Shown: positions 1 through 8,360, counted from the stretch's first letter. The stretch is 34,152 nucleotides of DNA from Gammaproteobacteria bacterium (GCA_030429005.1 JAUIDP010000030.1:1-34152), one strand, 5' to 3'. A program made the numbers and translations. Notes: generated by a model from the sequence alone, not told the origin.

Positions 1-1
1 G

Positions 2-514
2 CAAAGCAGCTATGCCGACCGGGGTCGGCGCAAGAGATTTGATCAGATAGTGGGTGTATTCCATCAGGATATGTATCGCTATGCCGCCTGGCTGTGCCGG
101 GACCGGGCGATTGCCGAAGATGTCGTGCAGGAGTCGATGCTCAGGGCGTGGAAATCGCTCGAGGCGCTGCGTGACGATGCGGCGGCGAAACCCTGGTTGC
201 TGACCATCGTGCGGCGCGAGAACGCGCGCTACTTCGAGCGCAAGCGACTGGAAACGGTGGACATCGACAATCTCACGGCGTCCCAGGCAGCGTTGCTGGC
301 CGACGAGCCGAACGACGAACTCAGCGATATGCGTGCGGCGATCTACGAGCTTGACGACGACTATCGCGAACCGCTGGTGCTGCAGGTCCTGATGGGCTTC
401 AGCACCAGCGAGATTGCAGAACAGATGGGACTGAAACAAGGCGCGGTACTGACGCGGCTACACCGAGCGAGGGCAAAGCTCAGGGATGTCATGCAAGAGC
501 AGGCAGTGCAATGA
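2..514 (+). CDS. ECF-type RNA polymerase sigma factor, 5' end outside window
   Basis: This is an extracytoplasmic-function sigma factor that directs RNA polymerase to a small stress regulon. Sigma region 2 is seen in the core around RYAAWLC, AEDVVQE and LRAWKSL. Sigma region 4 holds the helix-turn-helix around STSEIAEQMG and VLTRLHRARAKLR. A GTG at 50 could serve as start, but the frame stays open leftwards to base 2 and reads RRKRFDQIV directly before it. That stretch aligns with the usual beginning of region 2, so the real start very probably lies left of the window. The stop overlaps the anti-sigma start (ATGA), which indicates translational coupling. The target promoter is not visible. 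Co-directional anti-sigma and bufferin-like genes suggest a metal-response module; this part is inference from context. Confidence 0.9.
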   Translation, partial: QSSYADRGRRKRFDQIVGVFHQDMYRYAAWLCRDRAIAEDVVQESMLRAWKSLEALRDDAAAKPWLLTIVRRENARYFERKRLETVDIDNLTASQAALLADEPNDELSDMRAAIYELDDDYREPLVLQVLMGFSTSEIAEQMGLKQGAVLTRLHRARAKLRDVMQEQAVQ

Positions 515-1221
515 ATTGCGACGAATACAAAGAGGCGATTAGCGCGGATCCGCATTTTGACGGCGGTGCTGCACACCTCAGTGAGTGTGCGGCGTGCCAG
601 GACTATCGCCGCGAGATGCTCGAGCTGGACGAGAAGATCAAGCGCGCACTGGCCATCAGCGTGCCGGCGATAAAGACTCCGGAGCTTGCGGCAGTTGAAA
701 CCGACAACGTTGTGTCGTTGCAGAAACGTCGCCGCGGGGTGGCTGTCTGGTACGCGGCTGCAGCATCTGTTGTCGTCGCGGCGATGGTCGTCCTGAACCA
801 GGCGCCGCCGGTTGAATCAAACTATGCCGCCCTGGCGGATGAGGTGCTGGCGCATATCGACCACGAACCGCACGCGCTGCTGCCGACCAGCACGAAGATT
901 TCGGATGATCGCCTCAGCGAAGTGGTGCCGGCGAACATCGCAAACATGGATCACAGCGCAGGGTTGATTACCTATGCCCAGACCTGCCCGATTCGCGGCA
1001 AGCGCGTGCCGCACCTGGTTATCCAGGGCCAGCAGGGACCGATTACGATCCTGCTGCTGCCTGACGAAAAGATTCCCGAGGCAATTCCGGTGGACGACGA
1101 GACGTTGCACGGAGTCATATTGCCTGTCGGCGACGGCAGCATTGCCATTGTCGGTTCGCGAGACGAGAAGTTGGAAGAAGTGCAAAAGCAAATAGTGCAA
1201 TCGGTAATGTGGGATACCTGA
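511..1221 (+). CDS. DUF3379-like transmembrane anti-sigma factor
   Basis: Predicted membrane-anchored partner of the preceding sigma factor (236 aa). The cytoplasmic N-terminus carries an HxxxCxxC zinc-binding anti-sigma signature (H22, C26, C29) followed by a charged helix. A basic stop (KRRR, 72-75) precedes one membrane segment at about 76-95. The remaining 140 residues should be periplasmic and contain H115, H118, H121, H148, the single periplasmic C159 (in TCPIRGKRVPHLV) and H168. The CPIRG...PHLV block and partnership with a sigma gene match DUF3379 proteins as I recall them. The ATG overlaps the sigma stop, and the bufferin-like gene follows after 39 bases. That the periplasmic His/Cys set senses a metal is inference. 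Confidence 0.85.
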   Translation: MNCDEYKEAISADPHFDGGAAHLSECAACQDYRREMLELDEKIKRALAISVPAIKTPELAAVETDNVVSLQKRRRGVAVWYAAAASVVVAAMVVLNQAPPVESNYAALADEVLAHIDHEPHALLPTSTKISDDRLSEVVPANIANMDHSAGLITYAQTCPIRGKRVPHLVIQGQQGPITILLLPDEKIPEAIPVDDETLHGVILPVGDGSIAIVGSRDEKLEEVQKQIVQSVMWDT

Positions 1222-1260
1222 TTCTGTATTGCCAACAAACCCAAAGTAGGAGAGAGAACA

Positions 1261-1638
1261 ATGTCGGAAAAGAAAGTAGCAAAACCTGTAGCACTTGCCG
1301 TTGGCGCGGCGCTGGCCGGATCATTCGCACTGGGTGCGAGCGTGGCCAGCGCGGATGTGGTCCAGAGCCCGTTTTCAATGACGACCCTGACGTCTGGCTA
1401 TCTGCTGGGCGAAGAGGGCGCCTGTGGTGGCGATAAGGAAGGCAAGGGCGAGAAAGAAGGTTCCTGTGGCGAAGGCAGCTGCGGCGGCGATAAGGAAGGC
1501 AAGGGCGAGAAAGACGGTGAAGGCTCTTGCGGCGAAGGCAGCTGCGGTGGCGACAAGAAAGATGGCGAAGGTGCATGCGGCGAAGACAAGGATGCCGAAG
1601 GCGCCTGTGGTGAAGGTTCTTGCGGCGGTTCTGTATAA
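1261..1638 (+). CDS. HvfA/bufferin-like Cys-rich exported RiPP precursor
   Basis: Small protein (125 aa) with a signal peptide: basic start, hydrophobic stretch at about 9-29, likely cleavage after A31 in VASA. The mature part is almost wholly G, E, K, D and C. All eight cysteines (55, 69, 74, 90, 95, 106, 116, 121) sit in EG[AS]CG pentapeptides. Haemophilus HvfA and related bufferins carry EGxCG repeats whose Cys residues are converted by a DUF692 (MNIO) enzyme with a DUF2063 partner into copper-binding heterocycles. By that analogy this is a periplasmic copper-buffering precursor. The start has a strong ribosome site (AGGAGAG, about 7 bases upstream). An identical 29-base segment recurs 57 bases apart (1429-1457 and 1486-1514), so the gene grew by tandem duplication. 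No modification enzyme lies downstream; one could lie left of the window. Confidence 0.82.
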   Translation: MSEKKVAKPVALAVGAALAGSFALGASVASADVVQSPFSMTTLTSGYLLGEEGACGGDKEGKGEKEGSCGEGSCGGDKEGKGEKDGEGSCGEGSCGGDKKDGEGACGEDKDAEGACGEGSCGGSV

Positions 1639-1669
1639 GACCGACCCGGTAGCACAGTCAACACAGCCC

Positions 1670-1702
1670 AAAGGGGTCAGAGCCCGCTCTGACCCCTTTT
1701 TT
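1670..1702 (+). terminator. Intrinsic terminator formed by repeat unit A
   Basis: Perfect 14-bp inverted repeat: AAAGGGGTCAGAGC at 1670-1683 and its complement at 1686-1699, with a two-base gap and a run of T to 1702. It lies 31 bases after the bufferin-like stop and should end the sigma/anti-sigma/bufferin transcript. The same GGGGTCAGAGC core returns as the inner stem of the composite repeat at 34038-34111, so it also belongs to a dispersed repeat family. Confidence 0.8.
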
Positions 1703-1794
1703 GTTTTGTGGCAATTGGCCGACAAATGATTCGCCAAATGCAGAGGTGACCGGTCTAGAATAGGTGCAACAGTTGCCTGTTCCCGGTTGTAGCC

Positions 1795-2376
1795 ATGAGC
1801 GGAAAAATCAAGCGTTGTCGTTGGGCGGAGGGTGTAAGCCTCGAGTACATCGAGTACCACGACACCGAGTGGGGTGTGCCGGTTCACGACGACAAGGTGC
1901 AGTTCGAGTTCCTGATTCTCGAAGGTGCACAAGCCGGGTTGAGCTGGTCAACGATCCTGAACAAGCGGGAAGGCTACAGGAAGCTGTTTGCCGACTTCGA
2001 CGTGCAGAAGGTGGCACGCTTCACGCCCAAACGCGTCGAGAAAATCTTGCAGGACCCGGCCATTGTGCGGAATCGCCTCAAGGTCCAGTCTGCCGTCACC
2101 AACGCAAAGGCCTTTATCAAGGTGCAGGAGGAGTTCGGCAGTTTCAGCGACTATATCTGGGGGTTTGTCGACGGCAAAGCGATCCAGAACCGCTTCAGGA
2201 AAGACAGTGACATCCCGGCAACGTCCGAGGAGTCCGACGCGCTCAGCAAGGACCTGAAGAAACGCGGTTTCAGGTTCGTTGGCAGCACCATCATGTATGC
2301 GCACATGCAGGCCACCGGCCTCGTCAACGACCATGTCACCGGCTGTTTTCGCCACAAACCCTGCGCATCCCTCTAG
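1795..2376 (+). CDS. tag: DNA-3-methyladenine glycosylase I
   Basis: Base-excision repair enzyme that removes 3-methyladenine from alkylated DNA. The 193-aa product follows E. coli Tag end to end: RCRW near the start, YHDTEWGVP (21-29), LEGAQAGLSW (42-51) and SDALSKDLKKRGF (147-159). It closes with a VNDHVTGC block (177-184). The structural zinc ligands are present as C8, H22, H180 and C184, and the active-site acid as E43. Length is normal (E. coli 187). It sits after the terminator at 1670-1702, so it should have its own promoter in 1703-1790, where no convincing sigma-70 pair was found. Confidence 0.96.
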   Translation: MSGKIKRCRWAEGVSLEYIEYHDTEWGVPVHDDKVQFEFLILEGAQAGLSWSTILNKREGYRKLFADFDVQKVARFTPKRVEKILQDPAIVRNRLKVQSAVTNAKAFIKVQEEFGSFSDYIWGFVDGKAIQNRFRKDSDIPATSEESDALSKDLKKRGFRFVGSTIMYAHMQATGLVNDHVTGCFRHKPCASL

Positions 2377-2459
2377 ATCGCCGCGATTCTTGCAATTGCG
2401 CGGTGGCGCAGGGATTATCGGGGCTTCCCGGGCAACAAGAATCACAAGAGGGAATCGCC

Positions 2460-2897
2460 ATGTCGGACGTGCCGAACAACAAACCGTCAACCAATTTCTG
2501 GATCATCGCCGCGGCGGCGCTGGTCTGGAACCTGCTGGGCATCGTCATCTACGTCGGCCAGGTCACGATGTCGCCGGAGTCGCTGGCCAGGCTTACCGAA
2601 GCGCAACAGGACCTGATCACGTCGACACCGGCATGGTCCAATGCTGCCTGGGCCATCGCGGTCAATGCCGGTGCGTTCGGCAGCCTGCTGATGTTGTTGC
2701 GAAAGGCATGGGCCGTGCCGATGTTCCTGTTGTCGCTGATCGCCGTCGTGGTCCAGGACTTTGAGGCCTTTGTGCTGCGCGATGCTTACGGCGTTGTCGG
2801 CATCAGCAGCCTGGTCATTCCGTCGATGGTGTTCGTTATCGCGATCGCGCTGTTCGTGTATTCGCGCTATGCGAAAGGCCGCGGCTGGCTCAACTAA
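2460..2897 (+). CDS. Uncharacterised four-helix membrane protein
   Basis: The 145-aa product has four predicted membrane segments at about 13-33, 60-80, 84-100 and 114-135. A soluble loop with SPESLARLTEAQQDL lies between the first two. The family is not recognised with certainty; the hydrophobic pattern suggests a small inner-membrane protein with no visible catalytic motif. The ATG at 2460 is preferred over an in-frame start at 2403 because AGAGGGA lies just upstream at ordinary spacing and the protein then begins with a short polar tail before helix 1. It lies 83 bases after tag and converges on the protease gene, with only 46 bases between their stops. Confidence 0.75.
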   Translation: MSDVPNNKPSTNFWIIAAAALVWNLLGIVIYVGQVTMSPESLARLTEAQQDLITSTPAWSNAAWAIAVNAGAFGSLLMLLRKAWAVPMFLLSLIAVVVQDFEAFVLRDAYGVVGISSLVIPSMVFVIAIALFVYSRYAKGRGWLN

Positions 2898-2943
2898 CCC
2901 GAATACGCCCAACCGGCTCAAAGCCCGCCCGGATGGCCCCCTG

Positions 2944-5900
2944 CTAGTTGCCGATTCGGATCAGCGTAATACCCGAGATTCCCTGTGGCGTGTTGTGTGA
3001 AATGCCGCCCAGGTAGATCGTGTCGCTCGCGAGGCCAGCCCAGTCGACGGTGATCGTCTCGGTGGCACCGGCGTTTGCAAACGACGGTCCGTTCGCGGTC
3101 ATGTTTCCCTGGTCGTCCGACAGGCCGAATGACCAGCCGAGCAAGCGGTAGACCGCCCCGGGGCCGCCGGCGACCTGGTCGGTTTCGAAGCCATGCACGA
3201 GGACCAGGTAGCGGCCTTCCTGCGGATAGAACAAGTCAAACTGCTCCGCGGAGGTCGGGCTGCCGCTCTCACCGATTTTCACGCAGTTAATATTGTCGGC
3301 GCAGTAGTAGACGTACATGTCGAGGTCGTCATCGCCATCCGTCAATGCATCAAACATTGCGAAACGCAGGAATGCCTGGTCCGCCGGCACGTCGACGAGG
3401 TGCGGCGTGACGCCATTGTCGAAGCGAAACGTAAAAGTCTTGGTCGGGTCGTTGTCGACAAAGGCGAAGTTGTTGTCGATGTCGTCATCGACACCATCGC
3501 CAAGCACGGTCGGCAAGCGCAACCCGTGCACGCCGGGAGCGTACGGGCCCGTGTAGCCGAATTGCACCGGGAAGGACAAGGTGCCGCTGCCGCCGAGCGT
3601 CGTAATCTCCCCGGGGGCCGTGACGGCGGCGGGCCGGATAGCCAGCGTGCTGTAGATATCCCGATCATTGCTGGTCCACGTCAGCGAACCGAATCGCCAC
3701 AGGTCGAGAACGCCGGCCGCATAGGTGAACGTGACATCGAAACTGGCGGTCGTGCCCGGCGAAACCGTCAGCGTTTGCGGGCTGACCGAGACCAGTATGC
3801 CGCCCGGTGGGACGACTTCGGCGGTGTAGGTGGTGGTCTCGTCCGAAAGGTTGGTGACGTGGCGCCGCACGGTCTGCTCGCCCGCGAGGTGAGCGATGGC
3901 AATTGACGGCTGGTTGAGATCTTCGCCGGCGAACGAGAATCCTGCCTGGCTGAGTTCGTCGCAGCGTTCCTGCGATACGCCGGGCGATGCAATGCCGCAG
4001 GCGAAGGCGTCGAATTCGTCATCGCTGACGTCGTAAACGAGGCCGGGATCCGCCGCGTCGTTCGGCACGATATGGCCGGCGCCGAAATCGAAAGGATTGG
4101 CCGGTGTCTCGCCGTCCTGCTGCGTGACGTTCCGCCTGGTGGTGGTCATCAGCGCGGACTTCAGTGCCGAAGGGCTCCAGTCCGGGTTTGCCTCGAGCAG
4201 CAATGCCGCAACGCCGGCGATATGCGGTGTCGACATCGACGTGCCGGAAAGATACGCGAAGTTCTCTCCCCTGGTTGCATTCGCGGCGACCGGCGTAAAG
4301 CCGGCCAGAATATTGACTCCCGGCGCCGTCGCATCGGGCTTCAGGATATTCGGCGCCGCCCCGGGTCCGCGGCCGGAGAAACCGGCCATCGTATTGCCGG
4401 TGTCTCTCTCGTCGATGAACAGGTCCTTGTCGAGCAGCACGGTGACATCCGGCAGGCGATCCAGTTCGGCCAGGATCAGGTTGCCGTCGGCCTGGCCGAT
4501 CATGACGGCTGGTATGTCAATGTCGCTGTCATCGCCATTCATGACGATCGGGTCACCGGCAATGTTGTAGACAATTGCAGCGACGGCGCCGGCCTCCTCG
4601 GCATTGGCGATCTTGACATCGAAGTCACAGTTGCCGCGTTGAATGAATGCAATTCTGCCGGAGACTTCGCTGCCGTTGACGAGCGCCTCGCAGGCATCGG
4701 AGGTCGTGTCCGTATCGTCGTCGACCAGCACGAGAACTTCTTCAATGGGTCCTGCCGATTGCAACGAGGGCGTGAAATTTGCCTCGATCGCGACGTACAG
4801 GCCGGCGATGGTCGACGGAGTCAGTATCTCCAGCGCTTCTGACTGCGAGCGGCCGTCACGCGTTGATGCGGCTGCCGTCATCACCCAGGGGCCGCTGGCG
4901 GGTGAGCCGATCGTGCCGAGGTCGGGACCTTCGTTGCCCGCAGCGACCACCGAAAAGATTCCCGCCTTGGTTGCTGCCATCAGCGCAATGTCGTCCGGTG
5001 CAACGACCTCGGTCTTGGAGCTGCCGACCGAGTAGTTGATAACGTCGACGCCGTCCGCGACTGCCGCATCGATCGCGTTGGCCAGGTCCGACGTGTTGCA
5101 GCTTGCGCGGGTATCGCCCGGCCGCAACCAGCAGGCCTTGTAAACCGCGATGCGCGCACCCGGGGCGACGCCTTCCACGCGGCTGATGAAAGTGCCGAAG
5201 ATCGATGCCTTGACACGATTGCCTGCGGCCGTTGTCGCCGTGTGCGTGCCATGTCCGTCAACGTCCCTGGCCGACATGATCTCGTCCTCGTCGATCGGGC
5301 CGGTCGCCTGGGCGCCCGACGAGAAATAGCGCGCGCCGATGATCTTGTTGTTGCAGTCCGTCGCCTCGAATCTTTCCCCGGCCTGGCACTCGCCGGCCCA
5401 GCCCTCCAGCGGGTCGAACAGCACGATGTCATCGCGCTTGTCGTAGCGATTGCAGAGCCAGATGCCGAGAAAGGTGTTTTCGGCCCAGTCGCTGAGACAC
5501 AGGCTCGGCCGGTCGGCCTCGCGCGAGTCCTGCAGGGCAGGATGATTAGGTGCGATGCCGCTGTCGATAACTCCGATGACGATACCGTCGCCGCTGAGGC
5601 CCGCGGCCGAGCGCAGCCCTTTTTCATCATTGAACAGGCCAAGGAATTCCACGCTGTGATTCGTCGCCAGCGGCCGGATCTCGTCCTCCCAGATATGCAG
5701 GACTTCCGGCTGGGCCTCGAGCTTATGCGCCTGGGCGGGCCCCATCTTCGCCGCGAATCCGTTCAGACCGTACTGGTAGCGGTACACCATCTCGGCGCCG
5801 GGCCCGGCTTTCTCGAAGGTGCGATCCTGCTGTTCGGCGAGCGCTGCCGCGTAGGCCTGGATGTCCGGGCGCGACTTGTCGAAGCGGGCGACGGCAGAAC

Positions 5901-6114
5901 TGCTCTTGTAGGCGCGCGGCACCGATTTCGCCGCGTAGCTGGCTGCAGAGGGTTCCCGGAGCTGCACGATATACACTTTTTGTGCGGCTGGTTCGTCACT
6001 GCCGGCCAGGCGGATGCCGCCAAGGCTGCCCGCGTGTTGCAGGCCGGGCTGGTCCGCCGCGTTCGCTGCAACCGCAACGAACAGGAGTGACAGGAGCAAG
6101 CGCCGATTGGACAT
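2944..6114 (-). CDS. Secreted subtilisin-like serine protease (S8) with PA domain
   Basis: Large exported protease (1056 aa). Order: signal peptide 1-20; I9-type propeptide about 45-145; S8 catalytic domain from about 170, interrupted by a PA domain at about 455-560; then C-terminal beta domains. The catalytic triad is visible as D184 (VIDSG), H288 (DGHGTH) and S626 (GTSMSTPH), with oxyanion N394 (AAGNEG). Residues about 735-830 resemble the Fn3-like domain of cucumisin-type subtilases. Residues about 890-995 (with DLDMYVY and YLVLVHG) resemble a pre-peptidase C-terminal (PPC) domain. The start codon overlaps the stop of the upstream peroxidase-family gene (TGATG), so translation is probably coupled. 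Substrate unknown; extracellular protein degradation is the likely role. Confidence 0.93.
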   Translation of the reverse strand: MSNRRLLLSLLFVAVAANAADQPGLQHAGSLGGIRLAGSDEPAAQKVYIVQLREPSAASYAAKSVPRAYKSSSAVARFDKSRPDIQAYAAALAEQQDRTFEKAGPGAEMVYRYQYGLNGFAAKMGPAQAHKLEAQPEVLHIWEDEIRPLATNHSVEFLGLFNDEKGLRSAAGLSGDGIVIGVIDSGIAPNHPALQDSREADRPSLCLSDWAENTFLGIWLCNRYDKRDDIVLFDPLEGWAGECQAGERFEATDCNNKIIGARYFSSGAQATGPIDEDEIMSARDVDGHGTHTATTAAGNRVKASIFGTFISRVEGVAPGARIAVYKACWLRPGDTRASCNTSDLANAIDAAVADGVDVINYSVGSSKTEVVAPDDIALMAATKAGIFSVVAAGNEGPDLGTIGSPASGPWVMTAAASTRDGRSQSEALEILTPSTIAGLYVAIEANFTPSLQSAGPIEEVLVLVDDDTDTTSDACEALVNGSEVSGRIAFIQRGNCDFDVKIANAEEAGAVAAIVYNIAGDPIVMNGDDSDIDIPAVMIGQADGNLILAELDRLPDVTVLLDKDLFIDERDTGNTMAGFSGRGPGAAPNILKPDATAPGVNILAGFTPVAANATRGENFAYLSGTSMSTPHIAGVAALLLEANPDWSPSALKSALMTTTRRNVTQQDGETPANPFDFGAGHIVPNDAADPGLVYDVSDDEFDAFACGIASPGVSQERCDELSQAGFSFAGEDLNQPSIAIAHLAGEQTVRRHVTNLSDETTTYTAEVVPPGGILVSVSPQTLTVSPGTTASFDVTFTYAAGVLDLWRFGSLTWTSNDRDIYSTLAIRPAAVTAPGEITTLGGSGTLSFPVQFGYTGPYAPGVHGLRLPTVLGDGVDDDIDNNFAFVDNDPTKTFTFRFDNGVTPHLVDVPADQAFLRFAMFDALTDGDDDLDMYVYYCADNINCVKIGESGSPTSAEQFDLFYPQEGRYLVLVHGFETDQVAGGPGAVYRLLGWSFGLSDDQGNMTANGPSFANAGATETITVDWAGLASDTIYLGGISHNTPQGISGITLIRIGN

Positions 6115-6671
6115 CAGTCGTTCCTGTAGCCGACAACTTCCTCGGCGGTGTACGTGACGCCGAGACCCAGTGCAATGCGATTGACAAAATTAAAGTAGCT
6201 GACGACCAGCGTCAGGTCGAGTATATCCTCGTCATTCAGGCCGACGGCGCGTAGTTCGCCGAGGTCACTCTCGGTCATCGCGCCGGGTGCAGAAGTGAGC
6301 TTTTCGGCGTGACGCACGATGGTGCTCAGCCGCGGTTCCAGTGTCTCCAGGCCATCCGCTTCGATAAGCATGTTGAGCACGTCGTCCTTGATGTAATGAC
6401 TCAATGCCTCGGCATGGTGATTCACGCAGTACGGACATTCGTTGGTTGCCGAAACGACAAGGGCAACGGCCTCGCGTTCACCCCGACTGAGCCCGGACCG
6501 GCCGAACATCAGCGTCAGGTACAGGTCGATGTGATTCTGCATTGCCGCCGGGTTCAGGCTGTGCACCTTGAGGATATTGGCGACCTTGCCGCGCTTCTCG
6601 ATCAGGTCGGCATAGACTTCGGCAAGCTGGCCGCTTGCGTCGTTTTCATCAATTTCCTCTATCCAGGACAT
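6114..6671 (-). CDS. Carboxymuconolactone decarboxylase / AhpD-family peroxidase-related protein
   Basis: AhpD-like helical protein (185 aa). The redox signature is the ECPYCVNHH block, giving C79, C82 and H86, with E66 upstream in GEREAVA. This is the CxxC...H layout of alkylhydroperoxidase-like enzymes and fits the peroxidase-related subgroup better than true carboxymuconolactone decarboxylase. A peroxide or thiol-dependent redox role in the cytoplasm is likely, but the substrate cannot be read from sequence. It begins 21 bases after hemF and its stop overlaps the start of the secreted protease gene, so it is probably in one transcript with tsaC, hemF and the protease. Confidence 0.88.
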   Translation of the reverse strand: MSWIEEIDENDASGQLAEVYADLIEKRGKVANILKVHSLNPAAMQNHIDLYLTLMFGRSGLSRGEREAVALVVSATNECPYCVNHHAEALSHYIKDDVLNMLIEADGLETLEPRLSTIVRHAEKLTSAPGAMTESDLGELRAVGLNDEDILDLTLVVSYFNFVNRIALGLGVTYTAEEVVGYRND

Positions 6672-6692
6672 CGTTGGACGTTACCACCCGGA

Positions 6693-7613
6693 CTACCCGG
6701 CCTCAACGCCAAGCCAGTCGCGGGGCCGCAAATAGTCGCTGTACAGCTTTTCTTCGGCCGACCCGGCCTCGGGATGCCAGTCATATTCCCAGCGAACCCG
6801 CGGCGGCAGCGACATCAGGATGGACTCGGTCCGGCCGCCCGACTGCAAGCCGAAGATCGTGCCGCGGTCGTAGATCAGGTTGAATTCAACATAGCGGCCG
6901 CGGCGGTATAGCTGGAACTCGCGCTGGCGGTCGCCGAAGCGGTGACTGTTGCGTTTCCTGACGATTGGTGTGTAGGCAGGCAGGAAGTTGTCGCCAACGG
7001 AGCGCAGAAACGCAAAACTCTCGTCGAACCCGGCCGCATTCACGTCGTCGAAAAACAGGCCGCCTACGCCGCGAGTCTCCTCGCGGTGTTTCAGGAAGAA
7101 ATACTCATCGCACCATTTCTTGTAGCGCAGGTAGAGGTCGTCACCGTACGGGTCACAGGCATTCTTTGCGACGGTATGCCAGTGCAGGACATCCTCCGGA
7201 AACGGGTAGTATGGCGTCAGGTCGAATCCGCCGCCAAACCACCACGCGGCGGGGCCGCTGTCCGCATCGCCGGCAGCGAAATAGCGAAAGTTTGCATGGG
7301 TCGTCGGCACGTAGGGGTTCTGTGGATGAATGACGAGTGATACGCCGACTGCCTGGAACTGCTGCCCGGACAGCTCGGGCCTTGCCTTTGTTGCCGACGG
7401 TGGCAACTGTTTGCCGAATACGTGCGAAAAGCCGACGCCGGCCTGTTCGAAAACGGCGCCGCCGCTCAGCACACAGCTTAGTCCGCCACCACCACCAGGG
7501 CGTTGCCAGCTGTCCCGCTTGAATTTCGCCTTGCCGTCGAGTTGTTCGAGTTCCGCGACAATCCTGCTTTGCAGCGATTGCAGATAGTCCTTTACCTGGT
7601 CAAGTTCGTTCAT
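6693..7613 (-). CDS. hemF: Oxygen-dependent coproporphyrinogen III oxidase
   Basis: Haem-pathway enzyme that oxidatively decarboxylates coproporphyrinogen III to protoporphyrinogen IX. The 306-aa product matches E. coli HemF throughout: [11 protein letters not shown] (34-44), [19 protein letters not shown] (90-108), and [13 protein letters not shown] (124-136). Further on come [30 protein letters not shown] and [13 protein letters not shown]. The probable catalytic histidine is H106. The ATG at 7613 is chosen because E. coli HemF begins at the same point; the frame is open further up to 7694 but that stretch overlaps tsaC. tsaC ends only 4 bases before it, so the two are co-transcribed. Being the aerobic enzyme, it implies growth with oxygen. 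Confidence 0.97.
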   Translation of the reverse strand: MNELDQVKDYLQSLQSRIVAELEQLDGKAKFKRDSWQRPGGGGGLSCVLSGGAVFEQAGVGFSHVFGKQLPPSATKARPELSGQQFQAVGVSLVIHPQNPYVPTTHANFRYFAAGDADSGPAAWWFGGGFDLTPYYPFPEDVLHWHTVAKNACDPYGDDLYLRYKKWCDEYFFLKHREETRGVGGLFFDDVNAAGFDESFAFLRSVGDNFLPAYTPIVRKRNSHRFGDRQREFQLYRRGRYVEFNLIYDRGTIFGLQSGGRTESILMSLPPRVRWEYDWHPEAGSAEEKLYSDYLRPRDWLGVEAG

Positions 7614-7617
7614 TGTT

Positions 7618-8181
7618 TCACCGCAGCTGTTTCCCGGAGGCGAGGTCAATAATTGCCGAAGGCCCATTCGCAGGCCCGCACTCGCCCGGCACAATGTAGT
7701 CTACACGTCCCGCGAAGACCCGGTGAAGTTCGTCAGTGTCCGTGATGGTCGGTTCGCCGGCGAGATTGGCACTGGTAGACGTCAACGGGGAACCGACAGC
7801 CCGGCACAGGGCCGCGGCCACCGGGTTGGTTGTGATTCGAACGGCAATGCCGTCATGAGTGCCGCGCACAAGGCCCGATACATCCATTGCCGCTGGTACT
7901 ATCCAGGTGATGGCCTGTTCCGCCGAGGGCTCGGGAATGTCGGTCACCGGCAGTGCGATCCAGCCTTCGAGTTGCTCGGCTGCCGCCGCGATCAGGATCA
8001 GTCCCTTGGCCGGGTCGCGCTGCTTGATCGCGAGCAGGCGCGTCAGTGCATTTTCGTCAGATGGCAGGCAGCTCAGCCCGAAGACACCCTCGGTTGGGCA
8101 GGTGACCACGCCGCTGTCCCGAAGGACGCGGGCAGCCTCTTCGATGGCCGGCATGGAAACCGGGTATTGTGTAGTTGCCAA
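7618..8181 (-). CDS. tsaC: L-threonylcarbamoyladenylate synthase (TsaC/YrdC type)
   Basis: Makes threonylcarbamoyl-AMP from threonine, bicarbonate and ATP, the first step of t6A37 modification of ANN-decoding tRNAs. The short 187-aa form is TsaC rather than the longer Sua5. Family signatures are [11 protein letters not shown] (28-38), KQRDPAKGL (53-61), the TSTSAN nucleotide-binding stretch (134-139) and PSAIIDL near the end. It heads the minus-strand run tsaC-hemF. This pairing, close to dprA/topA, is the usual gammaproteobacterial neighbourhood. The promoter should lie in 8182-8268, where no clear box was seen. Confidence 0.95.
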   Translation of the reverse strand: MATTQYPVSMPAIEEAARVLRDSGVVTCPTEGVFGLSCLPSDENALTRLLAIKQRDPAKGLILIAAAAEQLEGWIALPVTDIPEPSAEQAITWIVPAAMDVSGLVRGTHDGIAVRITTNPVAAALCRAVGSPLTSTSANLAGEPTITDTDELHRVFAGRVDYIVPGECGPANGPSAIIDLASGKQLR

Positions 8182-8268
8182 GTAATCGGTCTTCTAACTG
8201 CGAATGCGCTGATTGTGCCTCAAAGCCGCGACAGCGAGAAACCGGAATCTGGTTAGTGAAGAAAAGTA

Positions 8269-8296
8269 CGGCCCGCCCGGGGGGACAGGCGGGCCG
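8269..8296 (-). terminator. GC-rich hairpin downstream of the exported repeat protein gene
   Basis: Nine-bp perfect stem CGGCCCGCC (8269-8277) and GGCGGGCCG (8288-8296) with a 10-base loop. Read on the minus strand it is followed by TACTTTTCTT, a weak T-rich tail. It is the second of two hairpins after the gene ending at 8361 and probably ends that transcript before tsaC. Confidence 0.6.
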
Positions 8297-8303
8297 CTGA
8301 TGC

Positions 8304-8332
8304 GGTCATTGAAATTGGGGGGAGCAATGACC
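8304..8332 (-). other. Second hairpin in the 8182-8360 intergenic stretch
   Basis: Eight-bp perfect stem GGTCATTG (8304-8311) with CAATGACC (8325-8332) and a 13-base loop rich in G on the plus strand. It lies 28 bases after the stop of the exported repeat protein gene and 7 bases from the GC-rich hairpin. It could be an mRNA 3'-end stabilising stem. No T tract follows, so it is unlikely to terminate alone. Confidence 0.45.
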
Positions 8333-8360
8333 GGCGTCGAACCTGGTTTGTTATTCTGAA

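Noticed and set aside
50..52. GTG as the start of the first sigma factor
   Set aside because: The frame is open to the window edge and the residues before it (KRFDQIV) fit sigma region 2, so the gene is taken as truncated at the window edge.
1756..1761. TAGAAT as a -10 box for tag
   Set aside because: No acceptable -35 box lies 16-18 bases upstream, so no promoter is claimed.
1375..1932. Open frame on the minus strand across the bufferin-like gene
   Set aside because: It is an antisense shadow of the low-complexity repeats and carries no recognisable domain or ribosome site.
3193..3906. Long open frames antisense to the protease, and similar ones antisense to priA, argS and topA
   Set aside because: They follow the codon bias of the real genes on the other strand and show no family motifs.
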